DNA of 64,000 bases from Rachycentron canadum (Eukaryota; Chordata; Actinopteri; Carangiformes; Rachycentridae). The notes beneath the pieces are model-generated. The model was not told the DNA's origin and did not search any database. It saw only the letters and a program-made list of their open reading frames with translations. Positions within the stretch are counted from its first letter, which is position 1; every line of letters begins with the position of its first letter. Shown here one piece after another: positions 28,501 to 39,425 of the stretch. The translations under genes were made by a program, and so were the position numbers. The stretch covers positions 8,971,627 to 9,035,626 of the forward strand of contig CM076658.1 in assembly GCA_038496675.1 (NCBI GenBank). The letters are read 5' to 3'.

Positions 28501-30287
28501 TGTTTTTGGTCATTCCCTGTATTAATTTCCCCACATTTCTGGTCTTTGTTTGTAGTTGTTTTTCTTTTATCACAGTTGGTTTTCCCAGAAAATATTCAGA
28601 AATTTAGCTGTCATCTAATTTTTAGAGGTTGAATTTAAGGTGTAATCTGTTTCAAATCTGCATAAATCTGTTTTGCAATGTTTTTTCTCAGGATGATTTG
28701 ATTTGGAATAAAAAAACACAAAAAGGCAGATACCAGATTTAAGATCCCTCTTCTTGTGTCAACCTAGATTTATTAATTATATAGTTATATTGACACTCAC
28801 CAAGAGGATTAAAAATAACTGGCAGCTTTTCTTTCATAGTCATATCGACCCATTTGTTTTTATTTTTATTTTTATCATAATTACTAAATTCATTGGAAAA
28901 TATATTAAAAAATAATAACAATTTTTAAAAATAAATAAATATATAATAAATGTCAAGTCAGAGACAATTTTTTGTGGAGAAAATTGTGGGAGAGAAAATA
29001 TCTCACCTGTGTTTTCATGAACCTCCACTTTGGGTTTACTGCTGCTCACAGTCACTGACAGACAGTCCGGGCCTGTTGGGATAAAAAGACATTATAAACC
29101 AGTTTTAGCCTCAGGTCACCATATACTGCTAAGTCCTTAAAAGTCTTGTCACATCCTTGATGAAGAACAGAAGTAGGTCTCTCTTTAATATATCTATTGT
29201 TCAGACTAAGAACCTGACTGGGCGTCTTAGACTTCAGCGCAATCAGAGATCAGTACACTCTCATATGTAAACAGGATAAAGTGCATGAGACAGTAGTCAC
29301 AGCCCACACATACCACTCATAGGTTCCCATTGAAATGCACACACATCCATCCTCACCAGTACAGCTTTAATTTCCCACAACAGAATATTATTTGGATTTG
29401 TATCTACTTTCTGTGATATAGACACACACACGTTTGCCTGTGTATTTGTGAGGACCCTAACTGATGTGATGCATCCTAATCCCTGATCCTGACTGTTAAC
29501 CTGAGCCTTAAAACCAAGTCTTAGCCTTCAAAAAGTCCTCTGAAGTCGTGAGGACCAGTCAAAATATTCTAGCAAGGCAAAAAAATTTCCTGGTTTTGAT
29601 GGTTTTCAACTGAAATTAGCCCTCACAAAGACAGCAATACGAGCCAATCTGCACACACAGAGATCAAGAGTGTGTAGCCACATCCTGGTGGTGCCAGGAG
29701 CGGTGCTGTGTAGGAATGTGGGTGATGGATGATTCTCTGAAAAGCTGCTTTAGCTGACATGATAACCTCTTTTGGTGATCTGTCCCTTCAACAATCACAC
29801 ACATGCACACACACACACGCACACACACAAACACACACACACGTAGGAACACAATTAGTAGCAAATACTAATTTCACCTGTGACTGTAAAAGTTAATGTT
29901 TTCTTACACAAAAGAAGATGGAGTTTATTTGACATCAGTTACAACAGATTTGACTGGAAATGAAGCAGGAAACAGTGTAAGTGAGGTATGGCCTAATAAA
30001 TTACAAAGCTGTTGAAAGTCCCTGATATCACACAGAGGAACAGCAGAGAAGTGGATTATACTGTAGATGAGAGAAGCTTATATCAATATTATGCTGCTTT
30101 TTAAAAGTGAAAAAATGAATCCAGTGCAACTATCAATGAAACTGTGACTGGAGTGACTATATCTTTATTTAAGCATTAAGGGCGACTGATAAAAATTTGA
30201 CTAAAAAAAAGAGAAATTAAAGATTTTGTTGCATCTGAGAACTTTTAATGTATAGCTCCCTGGTAGTGTGGCGAGGGAGGGACAAAG

Positions 30288-30336
<49 letters not shown>

Positions 30337-31657
30337 CTTTCTTGTTTATACAAAGCAGCTCTTTATGGCAGTAACCTTACCCTTCTGAGCTGGCACAACA
30401 CATTCACTGACACACAGACATCAGCATTACACATTTGTGAGGATCTACAGTGGTTGAACCTTTAACCACCACGTCCTCTGCACCGTTTACTTTTCTTTGA
30501 CCTTCAACTTTAACATCCAACTTAAAATTAAACCAGAATTCTTGCAATGAATTTCTCGTAACTCACAAGAGCAGAAAATATATATGAAAATGCATGTAAA
30601 AACAAAAAATGTGTTCATGGATATACACTATTATGTTGCAAATGCATGCGTTTCAGATTGTTTTTTGTTCTATGTTTTAGTGGCAGGATGTTGAAAAATG
30701 AAATTTGAAAAATGTATTTCCACCAAAATATTCTAAACACACCTCCCTTAATAGCTTTGTACAAACGGATGATAGGGACACCAATCTTTTCATCTCTGTG
30801 AGGTCCCCAGTCAAAGCTGCATTTATTGACATAAAGCAGCCTCTGCCCCTTCAAATTCCCACAGCAACTACAAATGCATTTTCTAGATAGCAAGTGGCCC
30901 TTTTCATCTCTGTCCAATTAACAGGAGGGTCACTCAGGGGCTATCTTCAAACTGAAACAGTGGGATCACAAACTCTTCCGCTGGGTCATGTGCTGTGTCT
31001 CATCAGTCTGTGGATCTTGGGTTCAATCGGCATCAGAGCAGGTTCTGCATATAAACATGAAGCCCAGCCACAACCACTCTCTGCACAGTCTCAGCCTGCA
31101 CCCTGATGCAGACCTTGAACAGATCACACCTCCTCCCTTGATTGTGGCATCATGCATGAGCTCAATCACACAAGCAAATCATCACATCGTCATTTGGATT
31201 ATGCCTTATTCAACTAAAAGATCTCTTTCAAGAAAACGGTAAAAATCCGATTGTCATGCTGCATTTCTAAGGGACTATATGGAAAACAACATTTATGTAT
31301 TCCCCACAGAAAATAATAAAACCTTACACTTAAACACTATGAATATGCCACAACATATAGAATCCATGTTGCCTCTTTAAATTATTTATTTGTAAGTTGA
31401 GTTGCACCAGTGGTGGTGAAATGATGTCAAGAAATATACCAATAATACTGTGGAGGTTTTTACTTGTCTTTGCCTCATCTGAAAACATTTAGCAGGTTGT
31501 CTATCGTGGCAATAAAGTTGAAAGCAGCTTCCATTTCCCTGGGTAATAATGTCAGTAAATCTCCCTGAGAGCGTCTTAAAAAAGCAGAAAAGAGAAACTC
31601 ACTGTGCAGTAAAGTGATGAGAAGAGGCAGCGCCAACATCCTCACGAGCCTCATCAT
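25564..31657 (-). CDS. jam2: Junctional adhesion molecule 2-like (JAM-B), complete, 10 exons
   Basis: Exons in transcript order: 31657-31603, 29072-29007, 28423-28313, 28182-28033, 27244-27063, 26910-26802, 26709-26602, 25913-25895, 25794-25752, 25602-25564. All introns are GT-AG and the frame stays open for 293 codons (human JAM2 is 298 aa). The product is a type I membrane adhesion protein of cell contacts. It has a signal peptide (MMRLVRMLALPLLITLLHS), a first Ig domain (C47-C106, with IEWKK and DSGEYRCEV), and a second Ig domain (C151-C203). An extra Cys pair (C135, C215) in the second domain is the pattern I recall from JAM2/JAM3 but not JAM1. The transmembrane segment is near residues 229-253. 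The short tail has a KEKKTKR stretch, six prolines, and ends SFMI, a PDZ-binding end like JAM SFII/SFVI. VPSCEVPSS favours JAM2 over JAM3. Exon 8 is only 19 nt. Whether it is jam2a or jam2b was not decided. Confidence 0.9.
29430..29600 (+). repeat. GAGGACC-type fish interspersed repeat
   Basis: Reads GTGAGGACCCTAACTG, CTTAAAACCAAGTCTTAGCC, then GAAGTCGTGAGGACCAGTCA. I recognise this order from an abundant percomorph element that carries 'ACAAGTCTTAACCCTCAAA...GAGGACCAGCCAAAA'. It lies in jam2 intron 1. Confidence 0.6.
29791..29843. repeat. (AC)n microsatellite, interrupted
   Basis: CA/AC run with a few interruptions, in jam2 intron 1. Confidence 0.93.
30289..30335. repeat. (TG)n microsatellite
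   Basis: About 23 uninterrupted TG units in jam2 intron 1. Confidence 0.97.
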
Positions 31658-34244
31658 CCTCAGTCGCGTCTCAGGAGTCCGTGCTCGGTCCTCTGGTCTG
31701 ACTTTGTCCGCTGACTCTGGGTGGGTTCAGTTTTTACTTCAAACTTCTTCAAGTTACAGCTGCAGCAGGAAAGTGCGCGTCCACGTGTCTCGGACAACTG
31801 ACGGGGAGCGCGCACAGGCGGGAGACCACCGTCCCCTCAGGGGGGCAGAGCAGATGGGAGAAACTTTGTGTTGCTAAACCTGCCGTGTTAGTGTTGTTAG
31901 TGTATTATACAGTAGCCCATCATAGAGACCAGGGAAAAACCAAGGCAGGATTAATAGCTGGGCCAACTGGCATTTGTCCAGGGGCCCAAGACCTTTAAAG
32001 GGCCCTGGGCAGTGAGGACACAAGCAGCACATCTGGTCAAGCTCTCTAGCTTTCTCTATGTGAAACTATGGGCATTTAGTCTGAAGTTCTGTATGACCAA
32101 CATTAGCAGTTTGTGCAGAGAGAAGTCTCCTTTTGTGCCTGAGTGCCACCTTTGGCCCCAGGGCCTCCACGCTGATGCTCCCTGTGCATCCTGCACCGTG
32201 GAGACTGTACAAAACCACAAAATGCACATTAGTTACACATGTTCTCTCACTATTTAGGAGTAAAAAGTTGTTCATTTTTATAGACTGTACGAGCATTTAG
32301 TCTTGTCCCTGAATGTCCTCTATGCTGCCTCAATGCAAATTATTTAGCTCTTGAGCAAAGTTTTTCTAACTTCGTCTGTCCCAAATTGTTAGAATGACAG
32401 GATGTTTTCTTGCTTATTTATTGTTTATCTGTATGGTTGTTTTAATGGTTTGACATTATGAGATTGCAACTAAAAATGGATCAGGATGACACAATAAAGC
32501 ACAATATTTTTTTCCATTGTGGTCCTTGGTGCAAACAGGGATAAGCATCACACTATGGAAAAGTGGTGGAAGTATAGTTATGTACATAATTTCAATATTT
32601 CATTTTTATGCTACTTTATAGGCTACTTCTCTGGATCTCAGAGCCAAATCTAGTAGCAGCTGCTGTAGTTACTAGGATTCTGTATGTAAAGCATTAACAT
32701 TAGTTCTATCTCAACCTGCTGCAATGTTGAAATACTAAAATATCAATGAATAATTAATAACAATAATAGGCAACAACTATAGGCTATAATATCATAAAAG
32801 CCATTCTGCATAATGAGCACTTTACTTTTTATACTTAATATGGATTTTTACCTGTTGTTCTAAGTAATTTTCAATGCCACTTGTAACAGAGTATTATTAC
32901 TCTGTGTTGCTCCTTTTGCTTAAGTAAAGGACTCACCACCACTGCATCAAATCAACACAATAAATAACCTCCTGCAGTGTCCACTTTAATCTTACAAGAG
33001 ATTTTTCTGAGATTATCTTTTTATCATTTAATTATCAAGTGAACTAGAGGTGAAAACTCAGATGCAACTCACTGTGGTTATTGAGGTTGTGCATTTTCCA
33101 CATGTCACCAGTGATGAGTGTAATAGGAGGTGCCGAGATGAAACAGCTGCTGGCTCAGCTACTGTGTCCTTGGCTATCAGGTTTCTCGCCACACAACAGC
33201 ACATTGTCGCTCAGTCTGGTCAGTGTGCACACATGCTTACATCTGTGGCCATATGCACACACAAAGACCCACACAGGGGCCATGCACACAGGCACGTGTG
33301 CATAAACACACACAGAATACGAGTGAAATACTAGCTCACAAAATCTCAGCTGCAGCACCTGTTCACAGGCAACAATCCCAGCTGCTGCGCTGTGAGCGAT
33401 ACACATTTATGTCATGTAACACACAGCAGCCAACACACACGCATAACAACACAGCTCACTCCTCACAAACATGTCTTACATAAAACAAACTCTCTCAGAT
33501 ATTGAAGTAAGGGAGCAATAGTGTAGCCCGAGTATATATGACAATCTGATGTTTAAATTCAACTCATGTAACACCTGATTTGAAGTTAGTCTTATTTACG
33601 TCAATTCTGTCTTGTATGCAGCAACAGTCTAGTGCCACAGTTGTCTTAGATGTAGCATTTGTGAGCATCACTTTACAAGCTCAAAATCTTATTGACCCTA
33701 ATTCAAGTCTATATCATCCTAAGGGTGAAGGTGTCATTGATAGACAAGGCCAGAGCGGTTGGGCCACGTGTTAATGATCAAAACATTTCCATTTGTTAGT
33801 GGGTCAAAGAAATTATCTTGTTAGAGACGTCATAGGCTTTGACCACGAACCCAAAAAACTGGGTGACTGAGCTGATAAACAGTTATAGATAGTCATTCTC
33901 ACATTTGTCTTTTAAATCACAGCAGAATTTTATGGCATACTTTATAATTCCAAGGAAAAATGATTAATTATTCTTTGGTATTTAACAGGGTCCAGGTGGA
34001 AGGTTTTGGTGAGTATGTATTTCAATCTCTTTTGAAAGTAAACCCTTCATGGCTTTACTTTGCCGCCAATTAATTATTGAATGTGAACATTGTTTACGTT
34101 GACAAAGGATATAAGTGTGCTTCTTTGGAAGGGCCTTGAGAATGTGAACTTTCTACCCTCATAACTATGAGCGAGTTAATGCCACCAGGAAACAAAAGAT
34201 GTAACTGAAAGGTGCAGATTTATAATTTACAGAAAGAGAGAAGA
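31658..34244. other. Divergent intergenic region between jam2 and the lectin gene
   Basis: Contains the jam2 5' UTR/promoter side, with a GC-richer patch around 31,660-31,860, and otherwise AT-rich DNA. A stretch near 31,930-32,010 (GGGCCCAAGACCTTTAAAGG) looks like a degraded interspersed repeat. No further gene recognised. Confidence 0.45.
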
Positions 34245-34254
34245 CATAAAAAGG
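34245..34254 (+). promoter_or_regulatory. Possible TATA-like element of the lectin gene
   Basis: CATAAAAAGG lies about 170 bp before the start codon at 34424, a reasonable place for a TATA-like box with a 5' UTR of about 145 nt. It is a sequence match only. Confidence 0.35.
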
Positions 34255-34423
34255 GGCAGGTCTAATGCCGCTCATAAAGATTAGGTGCACCATAAGCAAA
34301 CCCAGAACAAACATTATCAGGGCACACAAACAGTAAAGTAAATCACATCAATCGCATTCAACAGTAGACCACAATCTACAGTTCTGCATAAATATCATTC
34401 AGACTTTATCAAAAAAAATCAAG

Positions 34424-37400
34424 ATGAAGATATTGCAATTGCTGTTACTGAGTCTTGCAGGTAAGTGATTTAATTTTTTGTTTTAGGAGTGTGTTCTCCA
34501 AAAGATTGATTTCTGCTTTTCTTTTCACTGACTTTTGAAACATTGCACGTATGAGCCTTGTCACAACCATAAGGAGAGTCTGATTTACCTCAACAAAGTG
34601 TGGAAAATTTGTTTTTGTATTTATTAACTCATCAACTCATTTTTCAACTTTGCTATAAACTAAAACCACCAATAAAAGCAAATCATTTCAAAATGTGAGT
34701 CAATCATATTCGGTTCCATGTTGTCTTCAAAAGGAGAAGTAGACACACAGAGATCCAGGTTCAGTATGACTTAATGAACATGGTGCATATCTGTCAAATG
34801 TTTGGGATTGATGACATTTTAATCCTCAGACAGATTTAATAAGGTCTTATCTGTCAATTAAATAATGATTAAGTGATAAATGACTACAAAAAGAGACCAA
34901 ATGACTACAAAGAAACACAAAATGACCACAAAGACATGTAGATAAAATGATGATAAAAAACAATCACAAAGAGATGCTAAATTATTATTACCGCAAAGAC
35001 ATACTAAAAGACCAACAAAAAGAAAACAAATAAAAGTAAAAAAAGTAATTCCCACAAAACAATCAAGAGTCACTATACAACCACAAAGACGAGCAAAACG
35101 TCTTCAAAGAAATGTAAGATGAAGGAGAGGAGATTCACGTGGGTGTGTTGTGCTTGAGTTTCGTGTCTCAGTCTGGGTGTCCTGCTCCTACAAAGCAGTG
35201 GGAGGGTATTTTATGTGTTGGGGCCCATTGTGTCATTAGGTGCAGGTGAAAGAATCTGCCTGATTTCAATATGAGCTTTTCTCATTTTCTCTTTGCAGCG
35301 GCTCAGGCGATGCCTCAGTTTCCTGCTGGTGTGATACAAAATCCTGATTTGATCAAAGAAGATCAGAGCCCTCTGCTGGGAGACCCAGTTCCTGCACAGG
35401 GTCATGTGGGGGTGGAAAATCCTGCACCGCAGCCCAGACTGGACCCTGAGGAGCAGCAGGAAACACTGTCCCCAGGGCCAGTGGAGCAGAGAGGCAGTAA
35501 TAGTGTGGTGGAACCAGAGGTTAAGGTGGAACCAGAGGTTAAGGTGGAACCAGAGGTTAAAGTGGAACCAGAGGTTAAGGTGGAACCAGAGGTTAAGGTG
35601 GAACCAGAGGTTAAAGTGGAACCGGAGGTTATGGTGGAACCAGAGGTTAAGGTGGAACCAGAGGTTAAAGCAGAGCCAGAGGTTAAAGCAGAGCCAGAAG
35701 TTAGGGTGGAACCAGAGGTTAAGGTGGAACCAGAGGTTAAGGTGGAACCAGTGGTTAAAGCGGAGCCAGAGGTTAAGGTGGAACCAGAGGTTAAGGTGGA
35801 ACCACAGGTTAAAGCAGAGCTAGAGGTTAAGGTGGAACCAGAGGTTAAGGTGGAACCAGAGGTTATGGTGGAACCAGAGGTTAAGGTGGAACCAGAGGTT
35901 AAAGCAGAGCCAGAGGTTAAGGTGGAACCAGAGGTTAAAGCAGAGCCAGAGGTTAAGGTGGATCCAGAGCCAGAGGTAAATATAAACCCAGACATTATGG
36001 CTAAACCAGAGGTTGACGTGAGGGCAGAAGTTGAGATGGAGCCAGAGCTCAAAGCTGTACCAGACTTTAAGGTGGAATCAGAGGTTAAGGTGGACCCAGA
36101 TGTTCAAATAGAGCCAGAACCTGAAGAGGACCCCATGTTTAATGATGCCCAAGAGCAATTTCCACTGCAGGTGAATCTAGAGGCAGAGGCTGAAACAGGT
36201 TGGGAGGACATGAAGGGAAATTATGAGATGGTAAATGATCTGACCATGAAGTTGGAGCCTCTGGATGATGACGACATAATTGAAGAGGAAGGAAGTGATA
36301 CAGAGTTGTCAGATCCTGCCGCTGAACTTTTACCAGAAGGGGAGGCACTCATGGGGAAGAAGGATGCTTTAGACGAAGAACCAATTAAGCAGTTGGAGAT
36401 GGAGGAAGAGCCATTTCAGAATCAAGCTCAGCCTGCTATCATGGAAGAGGGCCCAGCGTTGAACACTATGGGCCAACGGATTTCAACTTTAGACTTATTC
36501 CCAAATGAGGAGGCCAGAACAGGAATGGAGCAAAGCTTTCTCACTGAGGAGGGGTCAGAGTTATTATTGAACAAAGGAGTAGGTATGGAACAAAGGAGTA
36601 GGTTTCTCAGGGAGGAAGTCGATCCTTTTCTTGATGGAGGTGCTCAGATTGGTGTGGTGCCTGAAAGAGAACAGAAGGCTTTGATGAGACAAGGAGGTAA
36701 ACACACAGGAAAAAGAAGATTATCACCAAAACACAACAAGCAAGGCAACATGAAAATGAAATATTACATACACGTGTGCACACATAGAGTAATTATTCAA
36801 ATAACACTCAGATGTTCATATAAATGGTTAATTTCTAACATATTTCCAGTGTTATAGATGTGCGAAAATTGGTTTCTAAATTATGGACATGCATAGATAT
36901 GCAAGATATGAGTCAGTGAGAAAATAAACTGTAAAACTAAGAGAAATACTTAGACTTAGATAAATAGAGAGGAAGATCATATTAGAAAAGGGAAGAGAAA
37001 GGAGGGAAAATCTACACAAAATATATAATATATCAAAGGCATGGGTCACATAGCAGACAAATAAAATAAATACTAGAATAGTTGAAAATATTTTAATCTG
37101 AGTGGTCAAACTCAGATTGCTGCCTCTTATTTTAAGTAAGAGGGAATTTAGAGAAACATTTTTACACAGATCAAGGAGTGTGGGTTTTGACCCCTGGCAT
37201 TTGAATTGTGGTACAAAGGGATCTCCTCATACCCAACATGGACAGTGACCAAAACCTGTCTCTGTGCTCGTGTGCACGTGTGAGTTTTGTTCTGGGACAA
37301 TGCAAGATTGAATATGTTGTAATAACCCCTTTTTGCCACAGGGAAGCGCTATTCTCCTAGTATGGCAATTGAGGGGAAGCAGTACCACTTCTTCACTGGG

Positions 37401-38310
37401 CCACTGAGGGCTGAAGCTGCTGAGGTATTTACATGTTCTCCACTATCTGAAAAGATGCAGAATAAAGTATTTAAAAAGTGAGACTCCTTTAGGACCACAT
37501 AGTCGATCATATGCTTAATCTGTCTCACCATTTCTTGCAGTTCTTCTGCCAGGAACATTTCCCTGGTGGCCACTTGGCCTCCATCACAAACCAATTTATC
37601 CACAGAGAGGTGATGAACATGATACTGCAGTATGGTGGGGTATATACACGCACCTGGATTGGAGGACTCCGATATTTGGAGGTGTGTATGTTCAGTCAGT
37701 GGGTAGTGTAATAATTCTACCTATCACTCGTCACACAGTGAGAGTGGTTCATCTCATGGTTGTGTTTGTATCTTGAGAGAATGACTAAAATAAAGGATTC
37801 CTCATTGCACTTATTAACTGTCTGTCTGTCAGACCGGTCGCTTCATCTGGTTGGATGGATCCCACTGGGCCTATGCTGACTGGCTGCTAGGGGAGCCCAA
37901 CAACACACAAGGTGTAGAGAATTGTCTGGAACTGCTGGCATCTGGTAGGTGTTTGGTGTTTATGCATTAATCATGCATTAATTCAATGCGTTCATGCATT
38001 AAGCTCCTTCCATAAAAAGACATACCTATAAAAAAAGAATTTTTAGTGATAATCACTCAAAATAAAGAATAATTCAAGCTAAAATAAAACACATTGTTAC
38101 ACAATTTATACATATAAAAACAGCCAGAGATATAGTAATTACTCTGTTTACATTTAAAGTGACACTAAGGCACAGATACTGTTAATGTTTGATATGAATG
38201 TTAAAAACTGTCGCCAACAACTTTCTCTCTGTCTTTTAGCGAATGGAAAGTTCAATGACTTCACATGCTGGGAACCTCAGGCTTTTGTCTGCTCCTTCCC
38301 TTATCAGTGA
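34424..38310 (+). CDS. Secreted C-type lectin with long acidic VEPEVK-repeat region
   Basis: Exons: 34424-34460, 35299-36696, 37342-37424, 37541-37681, 37833-37944, 38240-38310. All GT-AG borders keep one frame of 613 codons. Residues 1-16 (MKILQLLLLSLA...) are a signal peptide. Residues 83-232 are 25 tandem hexapeptides of the form VEPEVK. An acidic region with DDDDIIEEE follows. The C-type lectin domain runs from about residue 488. It shows C509, WIGG (545-548), EPN (574-576), C584, FND (595-597, in place of the usual WND), C600 and C608, so both canonical disulfides and most calcium-site-2 residues are present. RQGGKR, ending at residue 481, resembles a proprotein-convertase site. Acidic propiece plus lectin domain recalls PRG2/PRG3 (proMBP), but this lectin domain is itself acidic, unlike MBP. 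Its ligand and tissue are unknown. NNT at 576-578 is an N-glycosylation sequon that overlaps the EPN motif. Confidence 0.88.
34879..35120. repeat. Degenerate ~20-bp tandem repeat in lectin intron 1
   Basis: Diverged units resembling AATGACTACAAAGAAACACA recur through this stretch (for example TGACTACAAAAAGAGACC, ATGACCACAAAGACATG). I have seen this motif as a minisatellite in other fish. It lies wholly in intron 1. Confidence 0.6.
35508..35957 (+). repeat. 18-bp coding minisatellite, 25 units
   Basis: Exactly 25 in-frame 18-bp units, base form GTGGAACCAGAGGTTAAG, encoding VEPEVK. Variants are AEPEVK (GCA/GCG GAG CCA), VEPEVM twice, and single AEPEVR, VEPVVK, VEPQVK and AELEVK. No unit breaks the frame. 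After 35957 the pattern decays into related VDP/PEVN/AKPEVD motifs. Confidence 0.95.
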
Positions 38311-38697
38311 ATGTACAGTGAGCTCTCACCTTCCTGCCTCTTTGTCTGATGTGATTTTTTCCTTTTGGTTTAAAATCACATCTTGCAACACTGACAAAAA
38401 CAGACCAGAACACAGTTGTGATACTACTGTTTAATTAGGTCTCCTAAGATGGCTTTACACTTATTGGTAGTAAATATTCTGTACATAAAGAAAACATGAT
38501 GTTTTATTCTTGAGCTTGGTGTGATTATTACATCTGTTTGTGTGTTTCTTCTATGCACTTGACTGTACTGTTATTAAAATGGGTGCATGTACATATTTTT
38601 ATTTTTGTGTTATTCTATACTTTTTTTCAAATGGACATTTGCATATAAATAGAAATAACCAATACGTGAGAAAGAAATATATATTATATTTAAATGT

Positions 38698-38703
38698 AAT
38701 AAA
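38698..38703 (+). promoter_or_regulatory. Poly(A) signal of the lectin gene
   Basis: AATAAA about 390 nt after the stop codon, followed by several more overlapping AATAAA hexamers. Confidence 0.5.
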
Positions 38704-39311
38704 TAAAATAATAAATAAATAACTTTGAAATAGATTTCAAGTATGTTTACATTAAATACCAAAATTTGTATTTAAATACACTTACTTACAACTCAATTGT
38801 GTGTGTGTCTCAAAATAGCACAGTCATGTGCACTTAAGTTCATTTTGAATTGTGTTCATGGTTCATAATTTAGAATTATTTGTAATGTTAACACATCAGG
38901 TACACTGTTAGCATGTCACAGTTTAAACACACGTAATAACACATAGTGTGACGTGTGGGAATTCAAGCTTTGATTTCACCCTCAGCATGGAGCCTTGCTG
39001 AGGATTATGTGATGAGGAGCTACCAGGAAACAGCGATACAACTATCAGTCTGACAGGTGTATATAAACCTCCGACCCAGACATGGCCTCCTAACTAAACC
39101 CATGGAGTCCAGGAGTTCTGGTTTATAATACAGGATCAGGGAATGGTCTCTTTGTCCAAAAGCGAAATGTGTCCTGATGCTGAAAAGCTGTCATGGTAGC
39201 AAAAGCTGTTCACACTGATTATGTTTTACTTATGTTCCTACCTACCCTTTAAAATTACAAGAGCTTAGCGCCATTAACTGATGTATCCACACATTCATGT
39301 TGCACATGCAG

Positions 39312-39425
39312 CTACTGTAAAGCCTGCCTGGACTCACATGTTGCTGTGTGTGACTATGACTCATTTTCCACTGGCCTGCACAACCTTTTCCTGACCTTTG
39401 GGCGTGGAGGTGAGGATTACCAACT
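39312..39425 (+). other. Exon-like open segment of unknown origin
   Basis: An open frame runs 39253-39426. Within it, a CAG at 39309-39311 and a consensus donor (GTAAGT from 39426) would bound a 114-nt exon of symmetric phase (2-2). It would encode a peptide rich in Cys and aromatic residues (YCKACLDSHVAVCDYDSF...). I do not recognise the family. The acceptor has a weak pyrimidine tract. Joining it to the methyltransferase exon at 42432 through the acceptor just before it gives an early stop, so if transcribed it would be 5' UTR of that gene, or belong to something else. Confidence 0.2.

Larger units (their letters stand above)
29073..31602 (-). other. jam2: jam2 intron 1 (2.5 kb)
   Basis: Separates the signal-peptide exon from the first Ig exon. 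It holds a GAGGACC-type repeat, an (AC)n and a long (TG)n microsatellite. No other exon was recognised in it. Confidence 0.8.

Noticed and set aside
30615..31242. Open frames in jam2 intron 1 as a nested gene
   Set aside because: No domain, no matching splice sites and no support beyond chance open frames.
35508..35957. CRISPR-like direct repeats or titin PEVK homology
   Set aside because: The repeats are contiguous without spacers and lie in a eukaryotic exon. The literal string PEVK comes from the repeat phase and there is no other titin-like feature.
35402..36052. Antisense open frame of 216 codons (TSGSTL repeats) and a shifted plus-strand frame (RWNQRL repeats) over the lectin repeat
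   Set aside because: An 18-bp array without stops in one frame stays open in several frames. Only the VEPEVK frame continues with a signal-peptide exon and lectin exons.
35271..36857. A single-exon gene starting at the first ATG of the long open frame
   Set aside because: A signal-peptide exon at 34424-34460 joins cleanly to 35299. A donor at 36697 leads on in frame to the lectin exons, so the ends of the open frame are intron read-through.
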